Shown in pieces: positions 44,324 to 54,510 of a stretch of 64,000 nt of DNA (within the stretch, counting starts at the first letter, position 1; each line of letters begins with the position of its first letter). The notes beneath the pieces are model-generated. The model made no database searches, was not told the origin of the DNA, and saw only the letters and a list, made by a program, of their open reading frames with translations. The stretch is taken from contig NZ_RYUH01000014.1 in NCBI RefSeq assembly GCF_004155535.1, forward strand, positions 186,001-250,000. The letters run 5' to 3'. The stretch is from Bifidobacterium pseudolongum subsp. globosum (GTDB lineage Bacteria > Actinomycetota > Actinomycetes > Actinomycetales > Bifidobacteriaceae). The position numbers were made by a program, and so were the translations under genes.

Positions 44324-47086
44324 ATGACTGATAGCGAAGACATCTCCATCAGCGCCAATCTCACCCCCCTGCCCGACCGTGTGGGCGTGGACGGGCTTGA
44401 ATCCAAGTGGCGCGACGTCTGGGACACCGACGGCACCTATACATTCGACAATCCGGGCGAGCGCAGCGCCGTCTACTCGATCGACACCCCTCCGCCCACC
44501 GTGTCCGGTTCGCTGCACGTGGGCCATGTGTTCTCGTACACGCACACCGACATCATCGCGCGCTTCAAGCGCATGAACGGCTTCCACGTGTTCTACCCGA
44601 TGGGCTGGGACGACAACGGCCTGCCCACCGAGCGACGCGTGCAGAACTACTACGGCGTGCGCGTGGACACCTCGCTCAAGTACGACCCCGACTTCAAGCC
44701 GCCGTTCGAAGGCACCGAGGGCAAGAAGATCCAGGCCAAGGACCAGGTGCCGATCTCACGCCGCAACTTCATCGAACTGTGCGAGAAGCTCACCGCGCAG
44801 GACGAGGAGCGTTTCGAGGAGCTCTGGCGCGAACTCGGCCTGTCGATCGACTGGTCGCGCACCTACCACACGATCGGCGACCACGCGCAGCGCGTGGCGC
44901 AGAAGGCGTTCCTGCACAATCTGGAGCGCGGCGAGGCGTACCAGCAGGACGCGCCGGGCCTGTGGGACGTGACGTTCCAAACGGCCGTGGCGCAGGCGGA
45001 GCTCGAATCGCGTGAATACCCGGGCTTCTACCACCGCATCGCGTTCAGCTTCGAAGACGATTCGCCGATCTACATCGAGACGACGCGCCCCGAACTGCTG
45101 CCCGCGTGCGTGGCGCTCATCGCGCACCCCGACGACGAACGGTACAAGCCGTACTTCGGCAAGATGGTCACGTCGCCACTGTTCAACGTGCGCGTGCCGA
45201 TCCTGGCGCACCCGGCGGCCGAGATGGACAAGGGCGCCGGCATCGCCATGTGCTGCACCTTCGGCGACCAGACCGACGTGGAATGGTGGCGCGACCTGCA
45301 CCTGCCGCTGCGTTCGATCATCCAGCGCAACGGCCGCATCGTCATGGACATGCCCGACTGGATCACCGACGAGGATGGCAAGGCGCTCTTCGAGCAGATC
45401 GAAGGCAAGACCACGTTCTCCGCGCGCAAGATCGTGGTGGACGCGCTGCGTGAGTCCGGCGACATGGACGGCGAGCCCAAGCCGACGACGCGTATGACGA
45501 ACTTCTACGAGAAGGGAGACAAGCCGCTCGAGATCGTCACGTCACGCCAGTGGTACCTGCAGAACGGCGGCACCAACAAGGCGCTCAACGCCAAGCTCAT
45601 CGAGCGCGGCAAGGAGCTCGCCTTCCACCCCGACTTCATGCGCGTGCGCTACGAGAACTGGGTGCACGGCCTCAACGGCGACTGGCTCATCTCGCGCCAG
45701 CGCTTCTTCGGCGTGCCGTTCCCGTTGTGGTACCCGCTCAACGCGGACGGCGAACCGGATTACGAGAACCCGATCACGCCGAGCGAAGACGTGCTGCCGA
45801 TCGACCCGACGACCGACGTGCCGGCCGGATACACCGAGGAGCAGCGCAACCAGCCTGGCGGCTTCATGGCCGAACCGGACATCATGGACACGTGGGCCAC
45901 GTCGTCGCTCACCCCGCAGATCGTGACCGGCTGGGGCGAAGCCGGCGAAGACAACGAGGCGCTGTTCGCCTCCACGTTCCCGATGGACCTGCGCCCCCAG
46001 GGCCAGGACATCATCCGCACATGGCTGTTCAGCACGATCGACCGCGCGCAGCTCGAGAACGACTGCCTGCCGTGGGCCAACGCCACGCTTTCCGGCTGGA
46101 TCCTCGACCCTGACCACAAGAAGATGTCGAAGTCCAAGGGCAACGTGGTGGTGCCGAACGAGCCGATCGAGAAGTACGGCGCCGACGCCGTGCGCTACTG
46201 GGCCGCGTCCGCGCGCCTGGGCCTCGACGCCACGTACGACGAAGGCCAGATGAAGATCGGCCGCAGACTCGCGATCAAGCTGCTCAACGCCACGAAGTTC
46301 GCGCTCGCAATCGGCCGTGAGGACGACCAGCACCATGTGGCGCAAGGGGCCACGGCCACGTGGCGTCCGCAGGACGTGACCGAGCCGCTCGACCGCGCCG
46401 CCATGGCCAAGATGTCGCTCGTGGTCAAGCAGGCCACCGATTACCTCAACAACTACGAGCACTCCAAGGCGCTCGAGGTCATCGAGAACTACTTCTGGCA
46501 GTTCTGCGACGACTACATCGAGCTCGTCAAGAACCGTGCCTACGGCACGGCCGACGCCAACGGCAACACGCCGAGCGAGGCGGCGGTGCTCTCGGCACGC
46601 ACCGCGCTCGGCCTGGGCCTCGACGCGTTCGCGCGCCTGCTCGCCCCGTACCTGCCGTATTCCACCGAAGAGGTGTGGAGCTGGATGCACGCCGGCGAAG
46701 GCTCGGTGCACACCGCACCGTGGCCGAAGCCGCTCCCCTACGCCACGGCCGCGTTCAACGTCTCGCCGGACATCCTGGCGCATGCGGGCGCCACGCTCGC
46801 CGCGCTGCGCGGCATCAAGTCGAAGGCCAAGGTCTCGATGAAGACGCCGATCGAACGCGTGCGCCTCGCCGTGAGCGACGACGTGCGCGCCTCGATCCGC
46901 GCGGCCCTGAGCGACATCGCCGAAGCCGGCCGTGTGATCGGCGACTTCTCGCTCGAACGCGCGATCGAAGTGGTCAACACGCTGCAGTCCAACGGCGAGG
47001 AGACTGAAGGCGACGAGTCCGAGACGATCGTGGTGGCCGAAAGCGAGCTCGGTGAGCCGCCGGCCAAGAAGCCGAAGGCCAAGTAA
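44324..47086 (+). CDS. valS: Valyl-tRNA synthetase
   Basis: Class I synthetase, 920 residues from ATG 44324. SGSLHVGHVFSYTHTD (HIGH motif, about 62-70), editing domain (ETTRPELLPACVALIAHPDDERY), KMSKSKGNVV near 599, and anticodon-binding helices at the end. A short acidic-Lys tail replaces the usual long C-terminal coiled-coil arm. Its stop is 10 bp from the convergent gene's stop. Confidence 0.96.
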   Translation: MTDSEDISISANLTPLPDRVGVDGLESKWRDVWDTDGTYTFDNPGERSAVYSIDTPPPTVSGSLHVGHVFSYTHTDIIARFKRMNGFHVFYPMGWDDNGLPTERRVQNYYGVRVDTSLKYDPDFKPPFEGTEGKKIQAKDQVPISRRNFIELCEKLTAQDEERFEELWRELGLSIDWSRTYHTIGDHAQRVAQKAFLHNLERGEAYQQDAPGLWDVTFQTAVAQAELESREYPGFYHRIAFSFEDDSPIYIETTRPELLPACVALIAHPDDERYKPYFGKMVTSPLFNVRVPILAHPAAEMDKGAGIAMCCTFGDQTDVEWWRDLHLPLRSIIQRNGRIVMDMPDWITDEDGKALFEQIEGKTTFSARKIVVDALRESGDMDGEPKPTTRMTNFYEKGDKPLEIVTSRQWYLQNGGTNKALNAKLIERGKELAFHPDFMRVRYENWVHGLNGDWLISRQRFFGVPFPLWYPLNADGEPDYENPITPSEDVLPIDPTTDVPAGYTEEQRNQPGGFMAEPDIMDTWATSSLTPQIVTGWGEAGEDNEALFASTFPMDLRPQGQDIIRTWLFSTIDRAQLENDCLPWANATLSGWILDPDHKKMSKSKGNVVVPNEPIEKYGADAVRYWAASARLGLDATYDEGQMKIGRRLAIKLLNATKFALAIGREDDQHHVAQGATATWRPQDVTEPLDRAAMAKMSLVVKQATDYLNNYEHSKALEVIENYFWQFCDDYIELVKNRAYGTADANGNTPSEAAVLSARTALGLGLDAFARLLAPYLPYSTEEVWSWMHAGEGSVHTAPWPKPLPYATAAFNVSPDILAHAGATLAALRGIKSKAKVSMKTPIERVRLAVSDDVRASIRAALSDIAEAGRVIGDFSLERAIEVVNTLQSNGEETEGDESETIVVAESELGEPPAKKPKAK

Positions 47087-47096
47087 TATATGGCCG

Positions 47097-49109
47097 CTAC
47101 CGCGTTGGGTTCGTGACCATCACAAAGCGCGAATCCAACGCGGAGGCCTCACCCGCCTGCATCACACCGGATGCGGCCATCCGTTTGCCGAGCTCACCGC
47201 GTGAGCTCATCGCATCGGCCGCGGCATGCAACGCCGGGGCCATGGATCCCAACTGCACGGTCTCATCGATGAGCCGCTGCGAATCGGGCACAATCAACTG
47301 GTGGTTCGCCAACCCGGAGATACCCAGCTGCGTGGCGAGCCGTTCACTTTCGGGAATCGCCGATTGGGCGCTGTGCCGCCCGGTGCCGCCGCTGCCCTGG
47401 CTGGATGCTGCGCCGCCACCGCCCAGTGATTTGGTGACCGAACCCGCATATTTCGCCACGTCGGCCGAAGCGTCGTCATTCGATGCGCTGACGAGCGTCG
47501 ACATGTCATCGCCGCCGTTCGCCGAACGCGCCTTCTGCTCCTCGGCGCGCGCCTCGGCGATGCGCTTGGCGCGCAGCATCTCGGCACGGCCGCCGATCGA
47601 ATAGGTGTACCAGTCGCGGTACGCCTGCTGGGCGAGCGGCGAATGCCGCAACGCCGGCTGCATCTCGTTGATCGGCTCCACGCCGTCTGTGCCGGCCGAA
47701 TCGCCGCCGAACCTCCCGGAGAACCGCAGCAAAATCTGCCGTGCGGCACTGCCGGCGCCGGTGTGCTCGCGCGCGGACGCCAAGGTCGCCATCGCCGCGT
47801 TCACGTCCTGCATGTCGCCGCTCAGCGTGGGGTCGGTGGTGTTGTCCGCGTTCGTCTGTTCGATCGCCTGCTGCTCGAACTGCGCGGCGGCGCCCACATT
47901 GCCGCCCGCGAGTGTGTCGAGATGCGCGGTGTAGGCGTCTGTATACGCCATGGAATACGGGATCATGGCCTGCGACAGCTGCGACTGGCCCGCACTGTAC
48001 TCTTTGGCGCCGATGCGCGTCTGCTCGCCCGCGGTCTTCTTGAGCTCCTCGGCGAGCCCTTGCGTGCCCTGCTGGCGGATGCGCTGGATGATCCGGTCCA
48101 CCTCGTCCGCGGCGCCGGTGTGCTGGTGCGCGTCGCTCAGCTCGTTGACCGCCGTGGCCAGTCCGGTGACCGCATGCTCAAGGGGCGTGTCCCCCTTGAG
48201 CTCCCCCGCGGTGCCCATGAGCGCGCTGAGCTGCGTTGTGGTGCCGATTGATCCGGACAGATGGGTGGTGTACGACCCCACATACGCGGCCATGTAATCA
48301 TGGAACGCGCGTTGGTGGCTTGCGGTGCGCTCCGCAATCGCCGACTTGGCGAGCGCCCGCTCCTGGTCGCGCAGTGTGGTGAGGGTGGCGATGAGTTCGG
48401 CGTGTGCGCCGTTGGCGGCCTGTGCGCTGGCGTCGTCGTCGATGGACGAGGTCAGCCGCCCCGACTGGTCGGCGAGCGTGCGCAGGGCGCTGGCGTAATG
48501 GTCAGGCGTGTCCGCGGAAAGCGCGGCGAGCGCCACCGGGCTCATCGAAAACCGCTTGGCGTCGGCGTATACGCGGAAATCGACGGCTTCGCTGGGATTC
48601 GCGGTGGCCGCCACCACGGTGCTCTGCCCCGATTGGGTGAGCGAGACGCCCTCATCCGCGCTGATGTCGGTGCAGTCGCGTGTGGGGATGGTGAACACCA
48701 CCACGGGGCGCAATTGCCGCGCGAAACGCTGCATGTCGCCCTGTGCCAGATTGTTGGGCTGTATGTGCACATGGACGCCGACCATGCCCTTCGCCCCACG
48801 CACCTGCGCGCCGGTGGCGCTCGGCCCGTCGAGCGTGTAGTCCACGCTCACATCCCACGGCAGGGCGGCGTTGGTCGCGATGTGGGTGATCCCGTTGCCG
48901 CCTTCGCGCGGGGCGATGTAGAACCGGCGGGCGTCGATCACTTCGAGGGTGGTGAACACATCGTGCCCCACGAATCGTGCGGCGGCGTCCTGCGCCGCCA
49001 CCTGCTGCCCCGGCGATGGCGTGGCGGCCGATGCGGGCATCGCGGGTGTGATCGCCGCGAGCGCCACAACCAGTGTGGCGCCACAGATGTGGCGCAGACT
49101 CCTGTGCAC
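47097..49109 (-). CDS. Secreted alpha-helical protein, unknown function
   Basis: 670 residues from GTG 49109 (GGAGA 8 nt upstream). Signal peptide (MHRSLRHICGATLVVALAAITPAMPASAA). An N-terminal beta-type domain (to ~190) is followed by a long Ala/Gln/Thr-rich helical region with repeated AHQHTGAADEVDRI / AREHTGAGSAARQI-like segments (near 335 and 455), then a Gly/Ser linker. No transmembrane or sortase signal at the C-terminus. The two similar 14-15 residue segments suggest an internal duplication. Function unknown. Confidence 0.75.
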   Translation of the reverse strand: MHRSLRHICGATLVVALAAITPAMPASAATPSPGQQVAAQDAAARFVGHDVFTTLEVIDARRFYIAPREGGNGITHIATNAALPWDVSVDYTLDGPSATGAQVRGAKGMVGVHVHIQPNNLAQGDMQRFARQLRPVVVFTIPTRDCTDISADEGVSLTQSGQSTVVAATANPSEAVDFRVYADAKRFSMSPVALAALSADTPDHYASALRTLADQSGRLTSSIDDDASAQAANGAHAELIATLTTLRDQERALAKSAIAERTASHQRAFHDYMAAYVGSYTTHLSGSIGTTTQLSALMGTAGELKGDTPLEHAVTGLATAVNELSDAHQHTGAADEVDRIIQRIRQQGTQGLAEELKKTAGEQTRIGAKEYSAGQSQLSQAMIPYSMAYTDAYTAHLDTLAGGNVGAAAQFEQQAIEQTNADNTTDPTLSGDMQDVNAAMATLASAREHTGAGSAARQILLRFSGRFGGDSAGTDGVEPINEMQPALRHSPLAQQAYRDWYTYSIGGRAEMLRAKRIAEARAEEQKARSANGGDDMSTLVSASNDDASADVAKYAGSVTKSLGGGGAASSQGSGGTGRHSAQSAIPESERLATQLGISGLANHQLIVPDSQRLIDETVQLGSMAPALHAAADAMSSRGELGKRMAASGVMQAGEASALDSRFVMVTNPTR

Positions 49110-49150
49110 GGTGTGGTTCTCCGTTCCTGTGGTGGGTTTCCTGTCGGTGG

Positions 49151-49564
49151 CTATGCGAAGATGTCGAGCACGCCCGGGTCGTCGCCGGAGTCCGCGATGC
49201 GCTTGTGGCGTTTCTTGGCTTCGGTCACCACGAATTCCTTGTACATGAGCGCGATCTGCGGGTCGAGCCCGGCGCCTTGCGCGATCTGCTGCAGGCGTTC
49301 GAGCTGGTATTCCTCGCGTGTGTAGTCGGCCGGGGCGAACCCGGCTTCGGCCTTGAGCACCCCCACTTGCGTCGTGGCCTTGAACCGTTCGGCGAGCAAC
49401 GCCACTATGGCCATGTCGATGTTGTCGATGGATTGGCGCAGCACTTCGATGCGCTGCACAATCTGCTTGGTCTCGGCGTCGCGCCAGTCGCCTTCGGAAT
49501 CGATGACCGTTTCGCCGTCCGCGCGCGCAGCGGAACGCTGCGGTTCATGGTGTTCAGTAGTCAT
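49151..49564 (-). CDS. Chorismate mutase, AroQ type
   Basis: Rearranges chorismate to prephenate for Phe/Tyr synthesis. 137 residues from ATG 49564: helix 1 IEVLRQSIDNIDMAIVALLAERFKATTQVGVLKAE has the AroQ Arg and Lys positions, then REEYQLERLQQIAQGAGLDP and YKEFVVTEAKKRHKRI. TATGCT ends 7 nt before this ATG, so the upstream ATG (49576) inside the hexamer is not used. Adjacent to a divergently acting Lrp/AsnC regulator gene on the same strand. Confidence 0.88.
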   Translation of the reverse strand: MTTEHHEPQRSAARADGETVIDSEGDWRDAETKQIVQRIEVLRQSIDNIDMAIVALLAERFKATTQVGVLKAEAGFAPADYTREEYQLERLQQIAQGAGLDPQIALMYKEFVVTEAKKRHKRIADSGDDPGVLDIFA

Positions 49565-49571
49565 GGTGTTG

Positions 49572-49577
49572 AGCATA
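49572..49577 (-). promoter_or_regulatory. -10 element for leaderless chorismate mutase
   Basis: Minus-strand TATGCT ends 7 nt before ATG 49564 and lies between this gene and the stop of the Lrp-type gene. Confidence 0.5.
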
Positions 49578-49589
49578 CCGCGGCGGGGT

Positions 49590-50048
49590 TCACTTCGCGA
49601 AATAGCGGCGTAACACCATCGTCGTGTCGGTGCTGACCGGCACCGCTGCGTGGATTGTATTGAGCAGCGTCTCCAGTTCGTGCGTCGACGCCACGCGCAC
49701 CATGAGCAGGTAGCTCGATGAGCCGGAGACGGCGTCGCACGAGATGATGCCGTCCACGTCGCGCAGCCGGTCGGGGATCAGCGACGCCTCGGTGTAGTCG
49801 AGCGGGGTGAGCGAGATGTATGCGCTCACCGGCTGGCCGCTTTTCTCAGGGTCGAGGATCGCCTTGTACCCGGTGATGACGCCTTTGTGCTCGAGTTTCT
49901 GCACGCGCGACTGCGTGGCGGACACGGAGAGCGAGGCTGCCGTGGCGAGTTGCGCAAGCGTCATGCGGCCATCATGTTCGAGTGATTCGAGGATGATGCG
50001 GTCCTTGTCGTCTAACGCACACGCATCGCTTTCATGGTCCGTCATCAT
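49590..50048 (-). CDS. Lrp/AsnC-family transcriptional regulator
   Basis: 152 residues from ATG 50048 (GGAAGG 7 nt upstream). N-terminal helix-turn-helix LDDKDRIILESLEHDGRMTLAQLATAASLSVSATQSRVQKLEHKGVITGYKA, then the RAM/effector domain (SAYISLTPLDY, VDGIISCDAVSGSSSYLLMVRVAS). Probably amino-acid responsive; the target is unknown, although the chorismate mutase gene follows 25 bp downstream. Confidence 0.92.
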   Translation of the reverse strand: MMTDHESDACALDDKDRIILESLEHDGRMTLAQLATAASLSVSATQSRVQKLEHKGVITGYKAILDPEKSGQPVSAYISLTPLDYTEASLIPDRLRDVDGIISCDAVSGSSSYLLMVRVASTHELETLLNTIHAAVPVSTDTTMVLRRYFAK

Positions 50049-50186
50049 GCACACGCCTTCCAGAATGACCTCGTCAAATCCTCTATCCACAATAGGCGTG
50101 TGCGGACGGTTCGCCCTACGCCATGGGCCGATACGCCGAGCGCCCAAATGCAGGAGGAGCGGGCGCAAAGCGTCTCTCACCATGCA

Positions 50187-50228
50187 TGAAGGGGGCGCTT
50201 CCCGTGGTGTAGGGAAGCGCCCCCCTCA
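50187..50228 (-). terminator. Terminator of rho
   Basis: 15-bp stem (AGGGGGCGCTTCCC type, 8-nt loop) about 20 bp past the rho stop; weak T-run. Confidence 0.6.
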
Positions 50229-50247
50229 TGCTGTGCGCGTGCGCGGA

Positions 50248-52152
50248 TCAGTGGTCGGCGTTGCCGTTGATCGCGCCGCCGCCCTGCTGCAGGATCGCAC
50301 CGAAGAAGTCGTGGTTCGTCATCGTCTTCTTGAGGCGCGGCACGAGCGTCTGGTACGCCTGTTCGGGCTCAAGGCCGCCGAGCAGACGGCGCAGGCGGTA
50401 GATCACCGGCAGTTCGTGCGGGTCGGTGATCAGCTCTTCGCGGCGTGTGCCCGAAGCGTTGATGTCGACGGCCGGGAACATGCGCTTGTCGGCGAGCTCG
50501 CGGCTCAGGCGCAGTTCCATGTTGCCGGTGCCCTTGAACTCCTCGAAGATCACTTCGTCCATCTTCGAGCCGGTCTCCACAAGCGCCGACGAGATGATCG
50601 TGAGCGAACCGCCGTTTTCGATGTTGCGGGCGGCGCCGAAGAACTTCTTCGGCGGGTAGAGCGCCTGCGCGTCCACACCACCCGAAAGGATGCGTCCCGA
50701 AGCCGGCGCCGCGATGTTGTAGGCGCGGGCCAGTCGCGTCATCGAGTCGAGCAGCACGACCACGTCCTGCCCCAGTTCCACCAGGCGCTTGGCGCGCTCG
50801 ATCGCGAGCTCGGCCACCGTCGTGTGGTCGGAGGCCGGGCGGTCGAATGTCGACGAGATGACCTCGCCCTGCACGGTGCGCTCCATGTCGGTGACCTCTT
50901 CGGGGCGCTCGTCCACGAGCACGACCATCAGGTACACCTCGGGGTTGTTCGTGGCGATCGCGTTCGCGATGTTCTGCAAGGTGATCGTCTTGCCGGCCTT
51001 CGGCGGCGAGACGATCAGGCCGCGCTGGCCCTTGCCGATCGGCGCGACGATGTCGATCAGACGGCCGGTCAGGCGGTTCGGCGTCGTCTCCTGGCGCAGG
51101 CGCTCGTTCGGGTAGAGCGGTGTGAGCTTGCTGAACTGCGGGCGGCGCGAGGCCTCCTCCACGCTCATGCCGTTGATCGAGTCGATCGACTGCAGCGGCA
51201 CGAACTTCTGGCGCTGGTTGCGGCGGTCGCCTTCGTGCGGTGTGCGGATCGAGCCCTTGACGGCGTCGCCCTTGCGCAGGCCGTATTTCTTGATCTGCCC
51301 CATCGAGACATACACGTCGTTGGGGCCGGGCAGATAGCCGGATGTGCGGATGAACGCGTACGAATCGAGCACGTCGACGATGCCGGCCACGGGCACCAAG
51401 TCCGCGGGCTGCTCCTCGCGCTTGTCGTTGTCGCGGTTCTTGTTGCGGCGGTTGTTGCGCTCATTGTTGCGCTCGTTGCGCTCATTGTTCGCGCGGTTGC
51501 GGCCGCGGTGCGGCGCCTCGGCGCGCGTGTTCGACGATTCGTGATCGGCGTTCTTGTGCACGGGCAGCGAGTCGAGGATCTCGTCGAGGTCCTGCGGCAC
51601 CTCGTGCGGCTCGGCGCGGCGGTGGCGCGGCTGCTCGTCCATGTCGGCGGCGTGGCGGCCGCGGCGCGGGCGGGGTTCGGCATTGCGGCGGCCCTGCTTC
51701 TGGCCGTCGCCGTGCAGGTCGAGTGTGCTGAGCAGGTCATCGGCGGCCTTGCTCGCGGCCTCGTCGTCGGTGTGGCCGGTGGCCGGCGCCTCCGCACCGC
51801 GGCGCTTGCGCACGCGGCGTGCGGTGACCTTCATCTCCATGTTGCTCTGCGGGGCCGGCGACTCATCCTGGGCCGGCTCCTGTGTGGCGGCCTGTGCCTT
51901 GGGCGCGGGCTGCCGCTCCTCCGCGGCCGGCGCAGGCTGTTCCTGCTTCTTGGGCCCCTGGGCGGCGGCGCCCTCGGCCTTGGGGGCGCGCACGGTCACT
52001 CCGGCCGGGGCTTCGCCGCCACTGCGGGCGGCCTGCAGCGTTGCAATCAAATCGCCCTTGCGCATGGTGGAGACGCCCCGCAGGCCCAGTTGCTTGGCCA
52101 GCTCTTTGAGCTCCGGGAGTTTCATCTCGTCTAGGTTTGAGGTTGTTGCCAA
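50248..52152 (-). CDS. rho: Transcription termination factor Rho
   Basis: Hexameric RNA helicase/ATPase. About 634 residues. N-terminal Rho-N helix bundle ([29 protein letters not shown]), then a ~200-residue low-complexity insertion (Pro/Ala/Gln, then Arg/Asn-rich [21 protein letters not shown]) as in many high-GC Gram-positives, then RNA-binding and motor domains: Walker [13 protein letters not shown] near 380, [26 protein letters not shown]- and R-loops. There is no ATG at the right place; TTG 52152 with AAAGG 10 nt upstream gives [11 protein letters not shown] and is my choice. ATG just before KLPEL is the alternative. Confidence 0.95.
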   Translation of the reverse strand: MATTSNLDEMKLPELKELAKQLGLRGVSTMRKGDLIATLQAARSGGEAPAGVTVRAPKAEGAAAQGPKKQEQPAPAAEERQPAPKAQAATQEPAQDESPAPQSNMEMKVTARRVRKRRGAEAPATGHTDDEAASKAADDLLSTLDLHGDGQKQGRRNAEPRPRRGRHAADMDEQPRHRRAEPHEVPQDLDEILDSLPVHKNADHESSNTRAEAPHRGRNRANNERNERNNERNNRRNKNRDNDKREEQPADLVPVAGIVDVLDSYAFIRTSGYLPGPNDVYVSMGQIKKYGLRKGDAVKGSIRTPHEGDRRNQRQKFVPLQSIDSINGMSVEEASRRPQFSKLTPLYPNERLRQETTPNRLTGRLIDIVAPIGKGQRGLIVSPPKAGKTITLQNIANAIATNNPEVYLMVVLVDERPEEVTDMERTVQGEVISSTFDRPASDHTTVAELAIERAKRLVELGQDVVVLLDSMTRLARAYNIAAPASGRILSGGVDAQALYPPKKFFGAARNIENGGSLTIISSALVETGSKMDEVIFEEFKGTGNMELRLSRELADKRMFPAVDINASGTRREELITDPHELPVIYRLRRLLGGLEPEQAYQTLVPRLKKTMTNHDFFGAILQQGGGAINGNADH

Positions 52153-52337
52153 TTGAGTTGTGCCTTTCTTTGGCCATGCATGGAGATCGCCATGGCTGAG
52201 CAAAGAGTTGTACGAACAAGCATCAGACGATGCCGTCGTCAATTTGGGGAATGTCCGTCATTGTTCCGCCGGACGTCCCTACTGTACAACGGAACGGCGA
52301 CTGTACGGCGCGCTATGCCCGCCGTACGAGCGGCGTG

Positions 52338-52365
52338 CGGGGCCTTCCTCCCCATGGAGGCCCCG
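52338..52365 (-). terminator. Hairpin after FAD oxidoreductase
   Basis: CGGGGCC/GGCCCCG with additional imperfect pairing 26 bp past the stop on the minus strand; no T-run, so a weak call. Confidence 0.35.
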
Positions 52366-52390
52366 CGCCGCCGGCCGCCGGTTTATGGGT

Positions 52391-53980
52391 TTATTTGGAT
52401 TCGTGGTAGGACTTTTCGGTGTTGACGGACCACACGTTCCTCTTCGAGGTACGGTGTTCCTTGATGTTGCCCACCGCTTCGATGGCGGTGGCCATCGAAT
52501 GGTCCATGTTGTTGTAACGGTGCTGGCCATTGCGGCCCACACAATACAGGTTGCCGAAGGAATCGAGGTATTCCACGAGTTCCGGCATCTGGTCGTAGGT
52601 GTCGAAATAGGCCGGGTAGGCCTTCTTGACACGTTCGCGGTGCGCATCGAGCACTTCGTGGGCGCCGTTGATCACACCCATGCGGGTGAGCTCCTTGATG
52701 GCGAAGCGCGTGGCCTCCTCGTCGGTCATGTTCCAGAAGTCGTCGCCTTCCTCGCAGAAGTATTCGAGGCCGATCCACACGGTGTCGTCGACGTCCTTGA
52801 CGAGGTACGGGCTCCAGTTGTTGAAGATCTGCAGGCGCCCCACCTTGTAGCCCGGGTCCTGCACATAGATCCAGCAGTCCGGCACGATCGGCGGGTTGCC
52901 GAGCGTGGGGATGTCGGTCGTGTTCTTGAGCTTGAGGCGCTTGACGAGGATGCCCACCGTCACGAAGTCGCGGTATGGCAGGCCCTTGGCCACGGCCACC
53001 ATGTCCCGCGGCGCCGGGTCCTGCTCGGTGTCGAGCGCTTCCACAAGGTCCTTCACCGGCATCGACGAGATGAACTGGTCGGCCTTGAGCGTGGTGCGCT
53101 TGCCTTCGGCGTCTTCGTATTCGACCGAGGCGATCGCGCCGTTCTCGCGGTGGATCGCCACCACCTTGGCGCCGGTGAGCACGGTCACGCCAGCGTCCAC
53201 ACAGTTCTGTTCGACGGTCTCCCACAGCTGGCCGGGGCCGAGCTTGGGGTACCAGAACTCCTCGATGAGCGACGTCTCCACTTCGGCGTTGCTGCGCTTC
53301 TTCGGCAGCAGCTTCTGCACGGCGTTCTTCAGCACGCCCATGATGCTCAGGCCCTTGACGCGCTGCGAGCCCCAGTCCGCCGAGATCTCGGAGGGGTGGC
53401 GTCCCCATAGCTTCTCGGTATAGCCCTCGAAGAACATCGAATAGAGCTTGCGGCCGAAGCGGTTGATGTAGAAGTTCTCCAGATTGTCTTCCGGCAGCTT
53501 GTGGAACACGGACTTGAGGTACGAGAACCCGGCTTCCACCGTGATGCGCGGGCCCATCGCCTTGAGCGTGGACGCGGAGAGCGAAATCGGGTAGTCGAAG
53601 AAATGCTTGTTCCAGAAGATGCGCGAGACACGGTGGCGCTTGAGCATCACCTTGTCGGTCTTCTCCGGGTCCGGGCCGCCCGGTTCGAGCTCATGGCTGC
53701 GGCCCAGCTTCTTGTCGTCGTACGACGGCGCGCCCTGCAGCGGCAGCGTCTGCGCCCACCACTGCATGATGCGGTCGTCCTTCGAGAAGAAGCGGTGGCC
53801 GCCGATGTCCATGCGGTTGCCATTGTGGCGTACGGTGCGCGCGATGCCGCCGAACTCCTGGCTTTCCTCGAGCACCGTCACGTCGTAGCGCGCGTCGCCG
53901 CCATCCTTGATCAGTTCCCAAGCGGCAGTCAGCCCGGCGGGGCCACCGCCGATGATGACTACGGATTCCTTGTCAGACAC
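52391..53980 (-). CDS. FAD-dependent oxidoreductase, UDP-galactopyranose mutase/amine oxidase-like
   Basis: 529 residues from GTG 53980 (AAAGGAG upstream). N-terminal dinucleotide motif VVIIGGGPAGLTAAWEL at 7-23, GGIARTVRHNGNRMDIGGHRFFSK, later RNGQHRYNNMDHSMATAIEAV closing the FAD site. The central region (KHFFDYPISLSASTLKAMG) and the overall layout resemble UDP-galactopyranose mutase and the related flavin oxidoreductases of actinobacterial cell-wall loci. The exact substrate cannot be set from the sequence. Confidence 0.75.
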   Translation of the reverse strand: MSDKESVVIIGGGPAGLTAAWELIKDGGDARYDVTVLEESQEFGGIARTVRHNGNRMDIGGHRFFSKDDRIMQWWAQTLPLQGAPSYDDKKLGRSHELEPGGPDPEKTDKVMLKRHRVSRIFWNKHFFDYPISLSASTLKAMGPRITVEAGFSYLKSVFHKLPEDNLENFYINRFGRKLYSMFFEGYTEKLWGRHPSEISADWGSQRVKGLSIMGVLKNAVQKLLPKKRSNAEVETSLIEEFWYPKLGPGQLWETVEQNCVDAGVTVLTGAKVVAIHRENGAIASVEYEDAEGKRTTLKADQFISSMPVKDLVEALDTEQDPAPRDMVAVAKGLPYRDFVTVGILVKRLKLKNTTDIPTLGNPPIVPDCWIYVQDPGYKVGRLQIFNNWSPYLVKDVDDTVWIGLEYFCEEGDDFWNMTDEEATRFAIKELTRMGVINGAHEVLDAHRERVKKAYPAYFDTYDQMPELVEYLDSFGNLYCVGRNGQHRYNNMDHSMATAIEAVGNIKEHRTSKRNVWSVNTEKSYHESK

Positions 53981-54173
53981 GCTGTTGCACTCCTTTAGGT
54001 TCACAGTGGCCGCCGGCGGCCTATGGTCATGGTCACCATGGTGATATACGGGGATTGCCGGCGAACCTGGCTTGAAAACGCCACACAAGACGGCGCATCG
54101 TTGGATTTCACCTTACGATTGTAAAGCGTGGCATGACCATTGGCTTCACCCAGTTCGGTGTGGGCTGACGGAT

Positions 54174-54485
54174 TCACATTCCTTCGGGAATGTCGATGTC
54201 GCTTTTCTGCACTTCCTCCACGTTCACGTCCTTGAACGTGACGATGCGCACGTTCTTGACGAAGCGGCTGGAACGGTACACGTCCCACACCCATGCGTCG
54301 GTCAGGCGCACGTCGAAATACACGTCCTGTCCTGCCGAACGCACGTTGAAATCCACTTTGTTCGCCAGATAGAACCGCCGCTCGGTCTCCACGACGTAGG
54401 TGAACAGCTTGATCACGTCGCGGTATTCCTTGTACAACGCGAGTTCGGCGTTCGTCTCATAGTTGTCGAGGTCTTCTGCGCTCAT
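54174..54485 (-). CDS. DUF2469 protein
   Basis: 103 residues, standard for this small actinobacteria-specific family (MSAEDLDNYETNAELALYKEYRDVIKLFTYVVETERRFYLAN). AAAAAGGA precedes ATG 54485. The function is unknown in the family; it often neighbours rnhB, which is not seen here. Confidence 0.9.
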   Translation of the reverse strand: MSAEDLDNYETNAELALYKEYRDVIKLFTYVVETERRFYLANKVDFNVRSAGQDVYFDVRLTDAWVWDVYRSSRFVKNVRIVTFKDVNVEEVQKSDIDIPEGM

Positions 54486-54510
54486 GGTGTCCTTTTTGGT
54501 GTCCTTGCTC

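Noticed and set aside
49807..52134. 775-codon plus-strand frame antisense to rho and the Lrp gene
   Set aside because: Low-complexity Arg/Val/Leu translation with no motifs; rho on the opposite strand is certain.
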